64,000 bases of DNA from the NCBI GenBank assembly GCA_027858855.1, contig JAQIBV010000004.1, positions 53,660 to 117,659 on the forward strand, in the 5' to 3' direction. Below are positions 17,128 through 25,416 of this stretch, in pieces. Below the pieces are notes generated by a model, which searched no databases, had not been told where the DNA came from, and saw nothing but the letters and a program-made list of their open reading frames with translations. The stretch is from Spirochaetota bacterium (GTDB taxonomy: Bacteria > Spirochaetota > UBA4802 > JAFGJZ01). The first letter of the stretch is position 1, and each line of letters starts with the position of its first letter. The position numbers and the translations under genes were made by a program.

Positions 17128-17777
17128 ACATTCCTAATCTTATATCTATTTCGCGGATTCTGCTTATTCCTGTCTTTTTGTATCTTATTTTTCAACCCGG
17201 ATGGGGGCAGAAATTTCTGGCACTCATTGTTTTTGGTATCGCCTCAATTACCGACTTTTTCGATGGTTGGAGCGCACGGGTCTTGAAGCAAGAGTCGGAA
17301 CTGGGTAAGTTTCTCGATCCTTTGGCCGATAAGTTTCTTGTGATCGCCGCTTTAATCTGTTTTCTTATTCTTGATCCTTTGATTCCTCTCTGGATGGTGC
17401 TCGTCATTATCGGAAGGGATCTTCTGATAACTGTCATAAGATATCTGGCTGTTCGCAAAGGAAACTCTATAAGGACATCTAAATTCGGCAAAATTAAGAC
17501 CGCCTTTCAAATGGTCTCGATTCCGGTTATTATCGTTGTTTTCATTGCAAAAACTATCGGTATTGATTACCATTCAATTCCTGTTGATCAGTCCACCTTC
17601 TGTACTGCTCTGGATTTTCTTCTTTCCGGGAATATTAACAAGGTTATGGTTTCGGTTCCTTACTGGTTAATGTTTATAATTACAGTGTTAACCGGTATTT
17701 CTGGTATACGCTATCTGATTTCCAATGGCTCTGTTCTGAAACCACCCTATAAATTTAAAAAAAATCTGATGGATTAA
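17124..17777 (+). CDS. pgsA: CDP-diacylglycerol--glycerol-3-phosphate phosphatidyltransferase
   Basis: Membrane enzyme making phosphatidylglycerophosphate. The CDP-alcohol phosphotransferase signature is complete: DFFDGWSAR followed by GKFLDPLADK, giving the metal-binding aspartates. Four or more hydrophobic segments are visible in 217 residues. A short loop around GIDYHSIPVDQSTFCTALDF is longer than in E. coli PgsA. It overlaps rimO and is followed 14 bases on by pgpA, the next enzyme in the pathway. Confidence 0.93.
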   Translation: MNIPNLISISRILLIPVFLYLIFQPGWGQKFLALIVFGIASITDFFDGWSARVLKQESELGKFLDPLADKFLVIAALICFLILDPLIPLWMVLVIIGRDLLITVIRYLAVRKGNSIRTSKFGKIKTAFQMVSIPVIIVVFIAKTIGIDYHSIPVDQSTFCTALDFLLSGNINKVMVSVPYWLMFIITVLTGISGIRYLISNGSVLKPPYKFKKNLMD

Positions 17778-17791
17778 ACACTGGAGTTATT

Positions 17792-18274
17792 ATGAAAAGA
17801 GTTATGCATTTTCTATATACAGGTTTTTATACCGGGTATATGCCTTTTGCGCCTGGAACTTTTGGCACTCTGCTCGCGTGTGCAATATACTGTTCCTTAT
17901 ATCTGACTTTTGGTGACAATGTCAGATTTATAAATATGGGTCTTGTTCTTCTGGCTGCCTACCCGGCTGTTATGCTAGGTAATCAGGCCGAGAAGTACTT
18001 TGACTCTAAGGATCCTCAGGTTGTTGTACTGGACGAAATGATGGGGTATTGGATTGCGGTCTTCTTTTTTCCCTTTAGCATCCGCTTGGTGATTATCGCT
18101 TTTGTGCTTTTTCGTTTTTTCGATATTGTTAAGCCTTGGCCAATCAATGGATTGCAGCAACTGAAGGGTGGTTTGGGCATAATGATTGATGACTATCTTG
18201 CAGGGCTGTTCTCTAATGCGATCATCTGGATTCTGATCGCGATATCCTGGTATACTGGAGTAGCGATCTTTTAA
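17792..18274 (+). CDS. pgpA: Phosphatidylglycerophosphatase A
   Basis: Removes the terminal phosphate of phosphatidylglycerophosphate to give phosphatidylglycerol, completing the step begun by the gene upstream. The 160-residue protein has the family motifs FAPGTFGTLLA near the N-terminus, DPQVVVLDEMMGYWIAV, and DDYLAGLFSN near the C-terminus, with several membrane segments. A start with GTTATT spacing follows CTGGAG. It overlaps the HIT gene by one base. Confidence 0.93.
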   Translation: MKRVMHFLYTGFYTGYMPFAPGTFGTLLACAIYCSLYLTFGDNVRFINMGLVLLAAYPAVMLGNQAEKYFDSKDPQVVVLDEMMGYWIAVFFFPFSIRLVIIAFVLFRFFDIVKPWPINGLQQLKGGLGIMIDDYLAGLFSNAIIWILIAISWYTGVAIF

Positions 18275-18765
18275 TGAGAAAGTATCTTTTCAATGTTGAT
18301 AAATACCGCTATGTTACAGGGGAGCGGCCTAAGGCCGACTGTATACTCTGTGAAATGATTGCGGGTAATCCTGATATCAGGAATCTGGTTTTATGTAAAA
18401 CGGAATTTAATCTGGTTACTCTTAACCTCTATCCCTATAATCCGGGTCATCTGATGATAGCGCCACTTCGACATATCGAATCACTTGCTCAGCTTAACAG
18501 TATGGAGGCGGCTGACTCTCACCGCCTTCTTGTTTTTTCTTTAAATGTTCTTGAAGAAGAGTTTAGTGCGCACGGTTTCAATGTGGGATATAATCTTGGT
18601 GATGAAAGTGGTGCAAGCATTGCGCACATCCACCAGCATATTGTACCGCGTTACCGAAATGAGGTTGGTTTTATCGATGTGCTTGCTGGTGATCGTATTG
18701 CGGTTGTCGATCCTATTGATCAGTTTGAACGATTGAAACAACATTTTGATAGCTATGGGGAATAA
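18274..18765 (+). CDS. HIT family nucleotide hydrolase
   Basis: A 163-residue histidine-triad protein. The active-site motif HIHQHIVPR is present, and CILCEM near the N-terminus may bind zinc as in the Ap4A phosphorylase-like branch (YPYNPGHLMIAPLRHI is the nucleotide-binding stretch). It probably acts on dinucleoside polyphosphates or nucleotidyl adducts. It is the last gene of the lolA-to-HIT operon. Confidence 0.9.
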   Translation: MRKYLFNVDKYRYVTGERPKADCILCEMIAGNPDIRNLVLCKTEFNLVTLNLYPYNPGHLMIAPLRHIESLAQLNSMEAADSHRLLVFSLNVLEEEFSAHGFNVGYNLGDESGASIAHIHQHIVPRYRNEVGFIDVLAGDRIAVVDPIDQFERLKQHFDSYGE

Positions 18766-18886
18766 TAGATAACTTTCTTATAATTCCTAGTCCCCTAGTC
18801 ACTTTTTTTCAAGAGACTCGTGGATTTTGTACCATCTGTATATCTAAGCATAAGCATCTTCGAATATCACTATTTACAGGAATACA

Positions 18887-19522
18887 TTATTTAAAACGAT
18901 AACGGACTCCTGTGCGAATCATGATGTCTAGTAGGTAGGATGATTCGTTTTCCATCTCAGGGCCTCTGTCATCGATGAAATCAAAAACATACATTTCCGA
19001 CAATGCGCCTATGTAAAGATCCGTTGAAAATGGGAAAAGTATGGAGAATTCAAGCCCCGCCAAAACTGACAACTGATTGCTCTCTATGTATTCCTCAACT
19101 TCTACTGAAACATTGTTTTCTGTTATTTTCGAGCTGAAAAGATAGGCAAAATTCACACCTAAAGGAAAGGCTATGTCGACATATCGGAAGGGGATGTGAG
19201 GTTTAAAAAGCAGGGGAACTTGAAAATATTCGGCAGTTATATTAACTGTAGAGTCAAAAGTTTCAGTAATGTCAGAAATTTCAGAGAAATTAAGGTTATG
19301 GTTGGTGTACCAGATCCCACTTTCAAAGGTAATGTGTGGTGAAATAGCTCTTTCGACGGTCATCTCGATTCTGTAGACCCCATCGTCTTCCCACTTGTAG
19401 AAACCGGTATCAATTACATTGTTGTAACCATAGCCGCCTCCAATTCCAAGTTTATAAGGGCTTGCTGCTGAAAGTGCAAACGGAGAAAATGCCGCAAGTA
19501 ATATCAGTATAATGAATCTCAT
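18887..19522 (-). CDS. Outer-membrane beta-barrel protein
   Basis: A 211-residue secreted protein: signal peptide at 1-20 (LLAAFSPFALSAA), then alternating hydrophobic strands with aromatic girdles, a short turn pattern and the terminal VRYRFK, all typical of an eight-stranded outer-membrane barrel. No specific family is recognised. Its start overlaps the stop of the bactofilin gene by four bases, so the two are co-transcribed. Confidence 0.75.
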   Translation of the reverse strand: MRFIILILLAAFSPFALSAASPYKLGIGGGYGYNNVIDTGFYKWEDDGVYRIEMTVERAISPHITFESGIWYTNHNLNFSEISDITETFDSTVNITAEYFQVPLLFKPHIPFRYVDIAFPLGVNFAYLFSSKITENNVSVEVEEYIESNQLSVLAGLEFSILFPFSTDLYIGALSEMYVFDFIDDRGPEMENESSYLLDIMIRTGVRYRFK

Positions 19523-19875
19523 TTCTTTTCTGGCATTAGGCAGGTGCCATTGAAGATGGCTCCCTTCTCGATTTGAAGATCCGGAGAAATAATATCACCC
19601 GAAGTATAGCTCATTTTGTAGAGTTCAATGCTTTTATTAGCTTTCAGTTTTCCGGTTATCGAGCCATTAACAAGGATCGTTGCAGCTTCTATGTTTGCAC
19701 TAATCTTCGCCTCCTGGCCGATGATTATTTGCCCGTCCGACTCTATTTTCCCTTCGAATCGACCTTTGATTTTTAAAGACTTTTTGAACTTTAATGTTCC
19801 ACGGAAGTGAATGTCTTCGGCAATTACAGTCTCTATTTTATTTTCATCTTCGAAAATCTCTTTTACTTCGGCCAT
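19519..19875 (-). CDS. Bactofilin
   Basis: A 118-residue polymer-forming cytoskeletal protein. The central region (about 20-105) is the right-handed beta-helix of the DUF583 family, seen as repeated short hydrophobic strands: FRGTLKFKKSLKIKGRFEGKIESDG, QIIIGQEAKISANIEAATILVNGSITGKLKA. Bactofilins organise wall enzymes or stalk and shape determinants. Here it is paired with an outer-membrane barrel gene, which is unusual enough to suggest an envelope-anchoring role (inference). Confidence 0.9.
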   Translation of the reverse strand: MAEVKEIFEDENKIETVIAEDIHFRGTLKFKKSLKIKGRFEGKIESDGQIIIGQEAKISANIEAATILVNGSITGKLKANKSIELYKMSYTSGDIISPDLQIEKGAIFNGTCLMPEKK

Positions 19876-20106
19876 CTTAAGTTTCTCCGGGTTATATAAA
19901 ATTAATAATTTAATGTTTACCTGGTAATGATTTTTGTCAAGAGAGTTCCTTTTGATACAAAAGTTTATTCCTATTATTAAAATCTCCTCAACATTTTGAA
20001 TTAATCTCGTTGACTCATGTTAGTTAAAAATAGTAATTAGATATAGGCATTTTATAAAAAAGTCAATTTGCATAAGCGTCTTGAATATACTGTGGAGTAA
20101 TTAATT

Positions 20107-20433
20107 ATGGATGAATGTATAGAATTAGCTAAATTTCTTGGCTCGAAAATAGCAGAAAACGGATTATGTGTTCAATACCAGAGTCTTTCTGCGAAAATCA
20201 ACAATCTGCCCGATAAAAAGAAGTTACTGGACGATTATGAAAGCTGTGTAGCTCGTATCAATCTTTTGGTAAAAGAAGAGAAGGATGTTCCAGAAACCTT
20301 ACAGAATGAGTATGAGCAGGTTGCGACTCTTGTAAATAGTGATAATGATCTACTGATGTTTATCAGTGCTCAAAAGGGTTATCTTGCTTTGGTACAGTCT
20401 CTTATAGAGAGAATAATTCCTGATCAACTATGA
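20107..20433 (+). CDS. YlbF/YmcA-like protein
   Basis: A 108-residue, largely helical protein with the pattern of the YlbF family: AKFLGSKIAENGLCVQYQSLSAKINNLPDKKKLLDDYESC, a short linker, then a second helix pair. In Bacillus YlbF and YmcA form a complex with YaaT that affects RNase Y and development. Here the gene is alone, and similarity is by pattern only. A GGAGTAATTAATT precedes the ATG. Confidence 0.65.
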   Translation: MDECIELAKFLGSKIAENGLCVQYQSLSAKINNLPDKKKLLDDYESCVARINLLVKEEKDVPETLQNEYEQVATLVNSDNDLLMFISAQKGYLALVQSLIERIIPDQL

Positions 20434-20619
20434 ACACCAGTGTAATCATCAAGATAATCGTTAGTAATAAAAGATTATAGATGGATTTTTTGAGTTTTTA
20501 ACAGGTGTGTTCTTTATATCTAATATTTTTCCCTTTTTCTTTATGTTTAGAAACTGCATATATGCCGAAAATTATATAAGGTGACGTGATTTCAGTTTTA
20601 ATGAAAAGGGCCGGGTGTA

Positions 20620-21579
20620 ATGAAAGTTAAATTCTGGGGAGTGCGGGGGTCTTTACCAACTCCGTTAACAATGGATACAATTCAAAGTAAGATATTTCGG
20701 GCATTGCAGAAAGTGAAACCCTCTGATCTCGATTCTGATGAAACCATAAACAACTTTATTGATTCATTACCAATTGCAATAAGAGGCACCTACGGTGGAA
20801 ACTCTACCTGTATTCAGGTTGTTCCAAGCAGTGAAGAAGTGATTGCTATTGACTGTGGCACAGGATTTAAAAACCTGGGCGCCGAGTTAATGCAGACCGA
20901 TTTTAAAAATGGAACTGGTTTTGCTTCAATACTTGTTTCACATACACACTGGGATCATATTCAGGGAATTCCATTCTTCTTGCCAATGTTTATACCGGGA
21001 AACAAGTTCACCTTCTATTCGCCTTTTGCTGATCTTCAGAAGCGAATTGAATATCAGCAGGATTTTGCCCATTTTCCTATCAACCTGGAAATGATGCAGG
21101 CGAAGAAGGAATTTGTCACTCTGCCGCAAGAGGGTGAAATTGTGCTTAATGGGGTTAAAATTATAAATAAACGAATGCGCCATCCAGGTGGTTCGTATGG
21201 ATACCGGTTTGAAGAGAACGGCAAGGTCTTCTGTTTTACAGCGGACTGTGAATTTAACATCGATGAGATGGACAAGATAGATAGTTATCGACAGTTTTTC
21301 CAGGATGCCGACGTAGTGCTTTTCGATGCGCAGTATACTTTTAACGAATCCATAAATAAAATTGACTGGGGGCACTCTTCGGCAGCGATAGCAATCGATA
21401 TTGCTGCGCGGTTTAATGTAAAAAAACTGGTTCTTTATCATCACGATCCCGATTACAATGATGATAAGCTGGATAATGTTCTGGCAAATGCCCGTAGTTA
21501 TATCGCCATGAATGCCGGTAAAAAAGGGATTGATCTCGAGGTTGAGCTGGCTTTAGAGGGCCAGGAGATAGAAATATAA
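20620..21579 (+). CDS. Metallo-beta-lactamase-fold hydrolase
   Basis: A 319-residue enzyme with the complete metal set: SHTHWDHIQG (HxHxDH), the histidine of MRHPGGSYGYR, the aspartate of FTADCEF and the late histidines of LYHHDP. The opening MKVKFWGVRGSLPTP and GGNSTCIQV are typical of a group of MBL proteins close to PhnP and tRNase Z, sometimes found fused to cyclic-nucleotide or response-regulator modules. The substrate is unknown. A GGGCCGGG-rich leader precedes the start. Confidence 0.88.
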   Translation: MKVKFWGVRGSLPTPLTMDTIQSKIFRALQKVKPSDLDSDETINNFIDSLPIAIRGTYGGNSTCIQVVPSSEEVIAIDCGTGFKNLGAELMQTDFKNGTGFASILVSHTHWDHIQGIPFFLPMFIPGNKFTFYSPFADLQKRIEYQQDFAHFPINLEMMQAKKEFVTLPQEGEIVLNGVKIINKRMRHPGGSYGYRFEENGKVFCFTADCEFNIDEMDKIDSYRQFFQDADVVLFDAQYTFNESINKIDWGHSSAAIAIDIAARFNVKKLVLYHHDPDYNDDKLDNVLANARSYIAMNAGKKGIDLEVELALEGQEIEI

Positions 21580-21595
21580 TTTCACGCCTGTCGTA

Positions 21596-22285
21596 TTAGG
21601 TCTGTAAGCGGGATATATCTTCCGTTTTCCCTAAAACTATAATCAAACAGTTTTTTCGAATAATGTCATTTGCATTTGGTGCAATGATTGTCTGTTCAAT
21701 TATGAATTCTTTCTCATCTTTTTGGTCATCGGGGGCAATTGAGCGGTATTTGATTCCGATTACCTGACAGTTGTATGTTTTAGGAATAGCCAACTCTGCC
21801 AGTTTTTTGTTGAAGAATTCTTCAGGAGCTGGAATTTCGATTATGCTATATTCATCGGAAATATGAAGATAATCAGTGATATTTTTCATCATCAGTTTGT
21901 TTGCGGTTTTGATAGCTGTGTCCTGTTCCGGATAGATAATTTCATCGACACCAATTTTTTCAAGAATTTTAGCATGATCGGTTGATATCGCACGTGTAAT
22001 CAGTCTTTTGATTTTAAGGTCCTGCAGATGCATCGTTATTAGAATACTAGCTGTCATGTTCTGACCGATGGCTACAACAGCCGCATCAAAATTATTTATT
22101 TGCAACGATTCCAGTTGCTCCTTGTTTGAAGCGTCACAGCAGATTGTCACTCCCAGTTCATCTTTGTAATATGAGACAATATCTTTTTGAGAATCAACAG
22201 CAATAACGTCAATTCCTGCCTGATAGAGAGTGAGCGCGGTTGTATAACCGAAATTTCCTAGTCCTATGACAATACATCTTTGCAT
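21596..22285 (-). CDS. ktrA: Potassium uptake regulator KtrA (TrkA-N/TrkA-C)
   Basis: Cytoplasmic gating subunit of a Ktr potassium channel, 229 residues. The nucleotide-binding Rossmann motif GLGNFG lies at the N-terminus (VIGLGNFGYTTALTLYQAGIDVIAVD), and a TrkA-C domain follows from about residue 140. It lies 14 bases downstream of the channel gene. One Rossmann unit points to KtrA rather than the double-length TrkA. Confidence 0.92.
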   Translation of the reverse strand: MQRCIVIGLGNFGYTTALTLYQAGIDVIAVDSQKDIVSYYKDELGVTICCDASNKEQLESLQINNFDAAVVAIGQNMTASILITMHLQDLKIKRLITRAISTDHAKILEKIGVDEIIYPEQDTAIKTANKLMMKNITDYLHISDEYSIIEIPAPEEFFNKKLAELAIPKTYNCQVIGIKYRSIAPDDQKDEKEFIIEQTIIAPNANDIIRKNCLIIVLGKTEDISRLQT

Positions 22286-22299
22286 ATAAATTTATCCTT

Positions 22300-23655
22300 T
22301 TACCCAATCATGATATGTTCTTCAGGGTAGCGAAGTTTATTAACCCGATATCCTTCCCTGAATGCCGCAAGAAAAGTCAACGGCCCCAAACGACCCAGAA
22401 GCATGACAAGTGCAGTTGTAATTTTACTGCCCGTTGAAAGCTGTGGAGTTATTCCAGTTGAGAGCCCCACCGTTCCAAATGCAGATGTCATCTCGAATAA
22501 TGTATGTAAAAATGGAATACTATTCTTTGAAAAGTTTAAACCGGATACAATTAGGGTGCTCAATGTGATAAGCAATAGAGCCAGAATGAAAAGGGTGGTG
22601 CTGCGTTCAGCTGTTGCGCGCGATATCGCCCGGTTAAAAAACCTGATCTGTTCGTGGCGCCGTATTTGTCCAATTATTATCGCACAAATAACCCATAATG
22701 TGGTGGTCTTTATTCCACCAGCAATAGATCCAGGAGAGCCGCCTACGAACATAAGCAGCATCATGAAAAAGAGAGTAGTCTCTTTTAAGGCTGCGATATC
22801 GATAGTGTTAAAACCAGCGGTTCGGCAGGTTACAGACTGAAAGAAGGAGATTATTAATTTGGTGTGTAATGGCTTGTTGAACAAGCTGTTACTGTTTTCT
22901 GAAAAAAAGAAAAAAACCGTACCTATGACTATAAGTACAAGTGATGTTAAAAGCACAACTTTTGAATGGAGTGTCATCTTTTTTAAGACCAGACCTGAGT
23001 TCTTTTTAATGTTTTGCATTATATCGTGTATAACCAGGAAACCAAGCCCCCCCGATATTATTGAAAAGCTGATCACGATATTCAGATAGTAACTATCTGA
23101 ATACGATATGAGAGAATCCGAGAATGTTGAAAACCCGGCGTTACAGAAAGAGGAAACTGAGTGAAAAATAGCATACCAGAGGGCTTGAACGACAGGATAG
23201 TGCTGTAAAAAAAAGGGAAAGAGCAGAACTGCTATAGTGGTTTCGATCAGGGCTGTGAAAATAATTATTCTGCGTAATATTCGGAGTATAGGCAGTTTGT
23301 GATTATCCCCATAGATGTCCATGAAAGCAAATTGCCAGCGAACTGAAAGAGAGCGGCTAATAAGAGTAATCAACCCCAGAGAGAAGGTCATGATGCCCAG
23401 ACCTCCTATTTGAATAAGAACCAGAATAACGGCCTGCCCGAAAAAAGTAAAGTCGGCTGGAGTGTCCAGAACTATGAGTCCGGTAACCGTAACAGCCGAA
23501 GTTGCAGTAAACAGGGCGTCAATGAACGAAATTGGGTTTGTTGTAGAAAATGGCAGGAATAATAACAATGTTCCTATGCCGATGAGGGCCAGAAAACTGA
23601 TAATTATGATATATTTGGGTGACTTAAATCGCATAAGAGCATATAAGATTGCCAT
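22300..23655 (-). CDS. ktrB: Potassium channel subunit KtrB
   Basis: Membrane pore subunit of 451 residues with the four pore-loop repeats of the Trk/Ktr/HKT superfamily: SAVTVTGL, FCNAGFS, TCRTAGFN and FGTVGLSTG, each with the filter glycine, and about ten hydrophobic segments. A second ATG eight codons in is also a possible start. It is followed by ktrA. Potassium import by KtrAB is commonly sodium-dependent. Confidence 0.93.
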   Translation of the reverse strand: MAILYALMRFKSPKYIIIISFLALIGIGTLLLFLPFSTTNPISFIDALFTATSAVTVTGLIVLDTPADFTFFGQAVILVLIQIGGLGIMTFSLGLITLISRSLSVRWQFAFMDIYGDNHKLPILRILRRIIIFTALIETTIAVLLFPFFLQHYPVVQALWYAIFHSVSSFCNAGFSTFSDSLISYSDSYYLNIVISFSIISGGLGFLVIHDIMQNIKKNSGLVLKKMTLHSKVVLLTSLVLIVIGTVFFFFSENSNSLFNKPLHTKLIISFFQSVTCRTAGFNTIDIAALKETTLFFMMLLMFVGGSPGSIAGGIKTTTLWVICAIIIGQIRRHEQIRFFNRAISRATAERSTTLFILALLLITLSTLIVSGLNFSKNSIPFLHTLFEMTSAFGTVGLSTGITPQLSTGSKITTALVMLLGRLGPLTFLAAFREGYRVNKLRYPEEHIMIG

Positions 23656-23742
23656 TGAGATATGCGCAATGATATTTTATAGAGATCTTTAAAAACAGAG
23701 CATTTATAAAGCACTAGTTTAACCGTTTCTGAATGAAAATAA

Positions 23743-23770
23743 TTGACGTCTTTTATAAGCTGCATATTAT
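23743..23770 (+). promoter_or_regulatory. Promoter of the AraC gene, adjoining its start codon
   Basis: TTGACG (23743-23748), 16 bases, TATTAT (23765-23770). The gene's ATG is at 23777, about where transcription should begin, so the message may be leaderless. Confidence 0.55.
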
Positions 23771-23776
23771 GCCTGA

Positions 23777-24919
23777 ATGGGAATAGAGGAGTATTTTATA
23801 ATTTTCAGTTCAGGAGTGGCTATCCTCATGGCAGTTGCCCTTTTTGTGCGGCCAATTTCGTTGCGTTCGTTGACTCTTGCGATAGTGCTTGTCGCTTTTG
23901 CGGCTATTCAGCTTTCAAGTGTTCTGTTTTATACCAGATTGATTTATAATTTCCCTCATCTTATCTATTATACGCCGTTAATTGGGGCTCTGATACCTCC
24001 ATGCCTCTACTTCTATGCTCAGACATTTACCTGTGGAAGAACAGGCCTTGCTGTGCGCGATTGGCCCCATTTTGTCCCTTTTTTAATAATATTGCTCTTT
24101 ATTTTTCCCAGAATATTGCTTCCGGTTGAGACAAAACTTTCACATATTGATGGTGTTTATAACAGTTTTTCTCCATTTTCCTCATTGATAATTTTCAATA
24201 TGTTGTACTTTACTATCTATTTTATTCTGATTATCATAAATATTAAACGTGTTTATCTTAAGGAAAGCATAATACATAAGAGACTTCTTAAGGTGTTTGT
24301 CTTTCTTTTGAGTCTGATAGCCTTAACGATAATCAAGGTTCTCGGAATGGTATTTACATCTTTAACAGAGATAAGTCTTAACTACTCCGAGTTGGCAACA
24401 ATTATCTTCTCGGTCTACCTTTTCTATTTTTTCTTTCTTTCACAGCGGTACCCATTTTTGCTTGCCTATGGCTCAATGGCACCCTGTTGCATCCATGGTG
24501 ACCATGGTGATGTTTCTGTAAAAGTAGAAGCGGGCCGTAAGCGATCCAAATCATATTTAGATTCGGTAGACATTGACCACACTGTAAGAGAGCTTACCTT
24601 GTTGATGCAAGAGGAAAAGCTATTCTGTGATGAGGATCTTTCTTTAAAAAGGCTTTCACGGGCAATGAATATCACTCCTCATCAGCTTTCGAGCTTTTTA
24701 AATGAGTACTTTAATAAGAATTTCAACACATATATAAATGAGTATCGAATTAAATATGCCTGCGAACTCCTTTCTGATTCGACCGTAAGCACTCTTTCTG
24801 TTGCCTTCGCGTCAGGATTTAACTCCTATTCTGCCTTTTTCAGCTCGTTTAAAAAAGTCACCGGCCAGTCTCCGGGGGATTTCAAGAATTCGTTAAGAGA
24901 CCAGCGTTCGGTTTCATAA
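23777..24919 (+). CDS. Membrane-embedded AraC-family regulator
   Basis: A 380-residue protein with about seven hydrophobic segments in residues 1-230 (first FIIFSSGVAILMAVALFV) followed by a linker and an AraC DNA-binding domain at about 275-375 (LSLKRLSRAMNITPHQLSSFLNEYFNKNFNTYINEYRIKYACELL, then VAFASGFNSYSAFFSSFKKVTGQSPGDF). Proteins of this build combine a membrane sensor and a DNA-binding domain. The proposed start keeps the first membrane helix intact; an ATG 51 bases on has a better ribosome site but cuts that helix. Signal and targets are unknown. Confidence 0.85.
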   Translation: MGIEEYFIIFSSGVAILMAVALFVRPISLRSLTLAIVLVAFAAIQLSSVLFYTRLIYNFPHLIYYTPLIGALIPPCLYFYAQTFTCGRTGLAVRDWPHFVPFLIILLFIFPRILLPVETKLSHIDGVYNSFSPFSSLIIFNMLYFTIYFILIIINIKRVYLKESIIHKRLLKVFVFLLSLIALTIIKVLGMVFTSLTEISLNYSELATIIFSVYLFYFFFLSQRYPFLLAYGSMAPCCIHGDHGDVSVKVEAGRKRSKSYLDSVDIDHTVRELTLLMQEEKLFCDEDLSLKRLSRAMNITPHQLSSFLNEYFNKNFNTYINEYRIKYACELLSDSTVSTLSVAFASGFNSYSAFFSSFKKVTGQSPGDFKNSLRDQRSVS

Positions 24920-25074
24920 GAAAAACCTAAATTAATCTAAAGTTACTGTCGGGCATCCTATTTCCTACCTGTGAAATCTGATTTTGTTATTCGACTCAGT
25001 AGTTATATACCAATTATTTTTAAACATAGAGATCACCTATCTTTTCAATAAGTAACAGTTTCTATTCAAGCTGT

Positions 25075-25127
25075 TAATATATAAGAATTAATGCTATGGA
25101 AACCATAGCATTAATTCTTATATATTA
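25075..25127. repeat. Perfect 25-bp inverted repeat with 3-base loop
   Basis: Arms 25075-25099 and 25103-25127 are exact reverse complements around AAA. No T run follows at once (TAAATTCAATTTTT). It may be a rho-independent-like end for the AraC transcript, an RNA hairpin or a DNA operator. Confidence 0.7.
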
Positions 25128-25182
25128 TAAATTCAATTTTTGTACACTAAACTACCTTGACATCATCTTTCAATTGACATTA

Positions 25183-25211
25183 TTGTGAAATTGGAATTTA
25201 TATGCTATAAT
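25183..25211 (+). promoter_or_regulatory. Extended -10 promoter of the kinase gene
   Basis: TTGTGA (25183-25188), 17 bases, then TATAAT (25206-25211), with the TG of an extended -10 box. The resulting leader before the kinase gene would be close to 200 nt. Confidence 0.5.
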
Positions 25212-25416
25212 CTATTGATTAATTGTAGTATCCTGTAATGAAAAGATATTTTATTGGTTGTTAAAATGGTATTTGAGATTATAATGCTAAAAATAAAGGA
25301 TTTAAAAGTCACTTGTTTCAAAATATTTTAAATATGGTTTATAATATATATATTAGTTATCTTATAAGAAAGCTCAAGAAACTTTCTATTAATAATTATG
25401 TTCAGGATATTGGCTA

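Larger units (their letters stand above)
24920..25416. other. Intergenic region with a long hairpin and promoter
   Basis: About 500 AT-rich bases. It contains a perfect 25-base inverted repeat (25075-25127) and, further on, a promoter for the kinase gene (25183-25211). Nothing suggests a protein gene. Confidence 0.5.

Noticed and set aside
20938..21444. 168-codon reverse frame opposite the metallo-beta-lactamase-fold gene
   Set aside because: Antisense to a gene with complete catalytic motifs; no family match or signal.
22403..22840. Plus-strand frame of 145 codons opposite ktrB
   Set aside because: Overlaps the conserved pore repeats of ktrB and has no own start signal.
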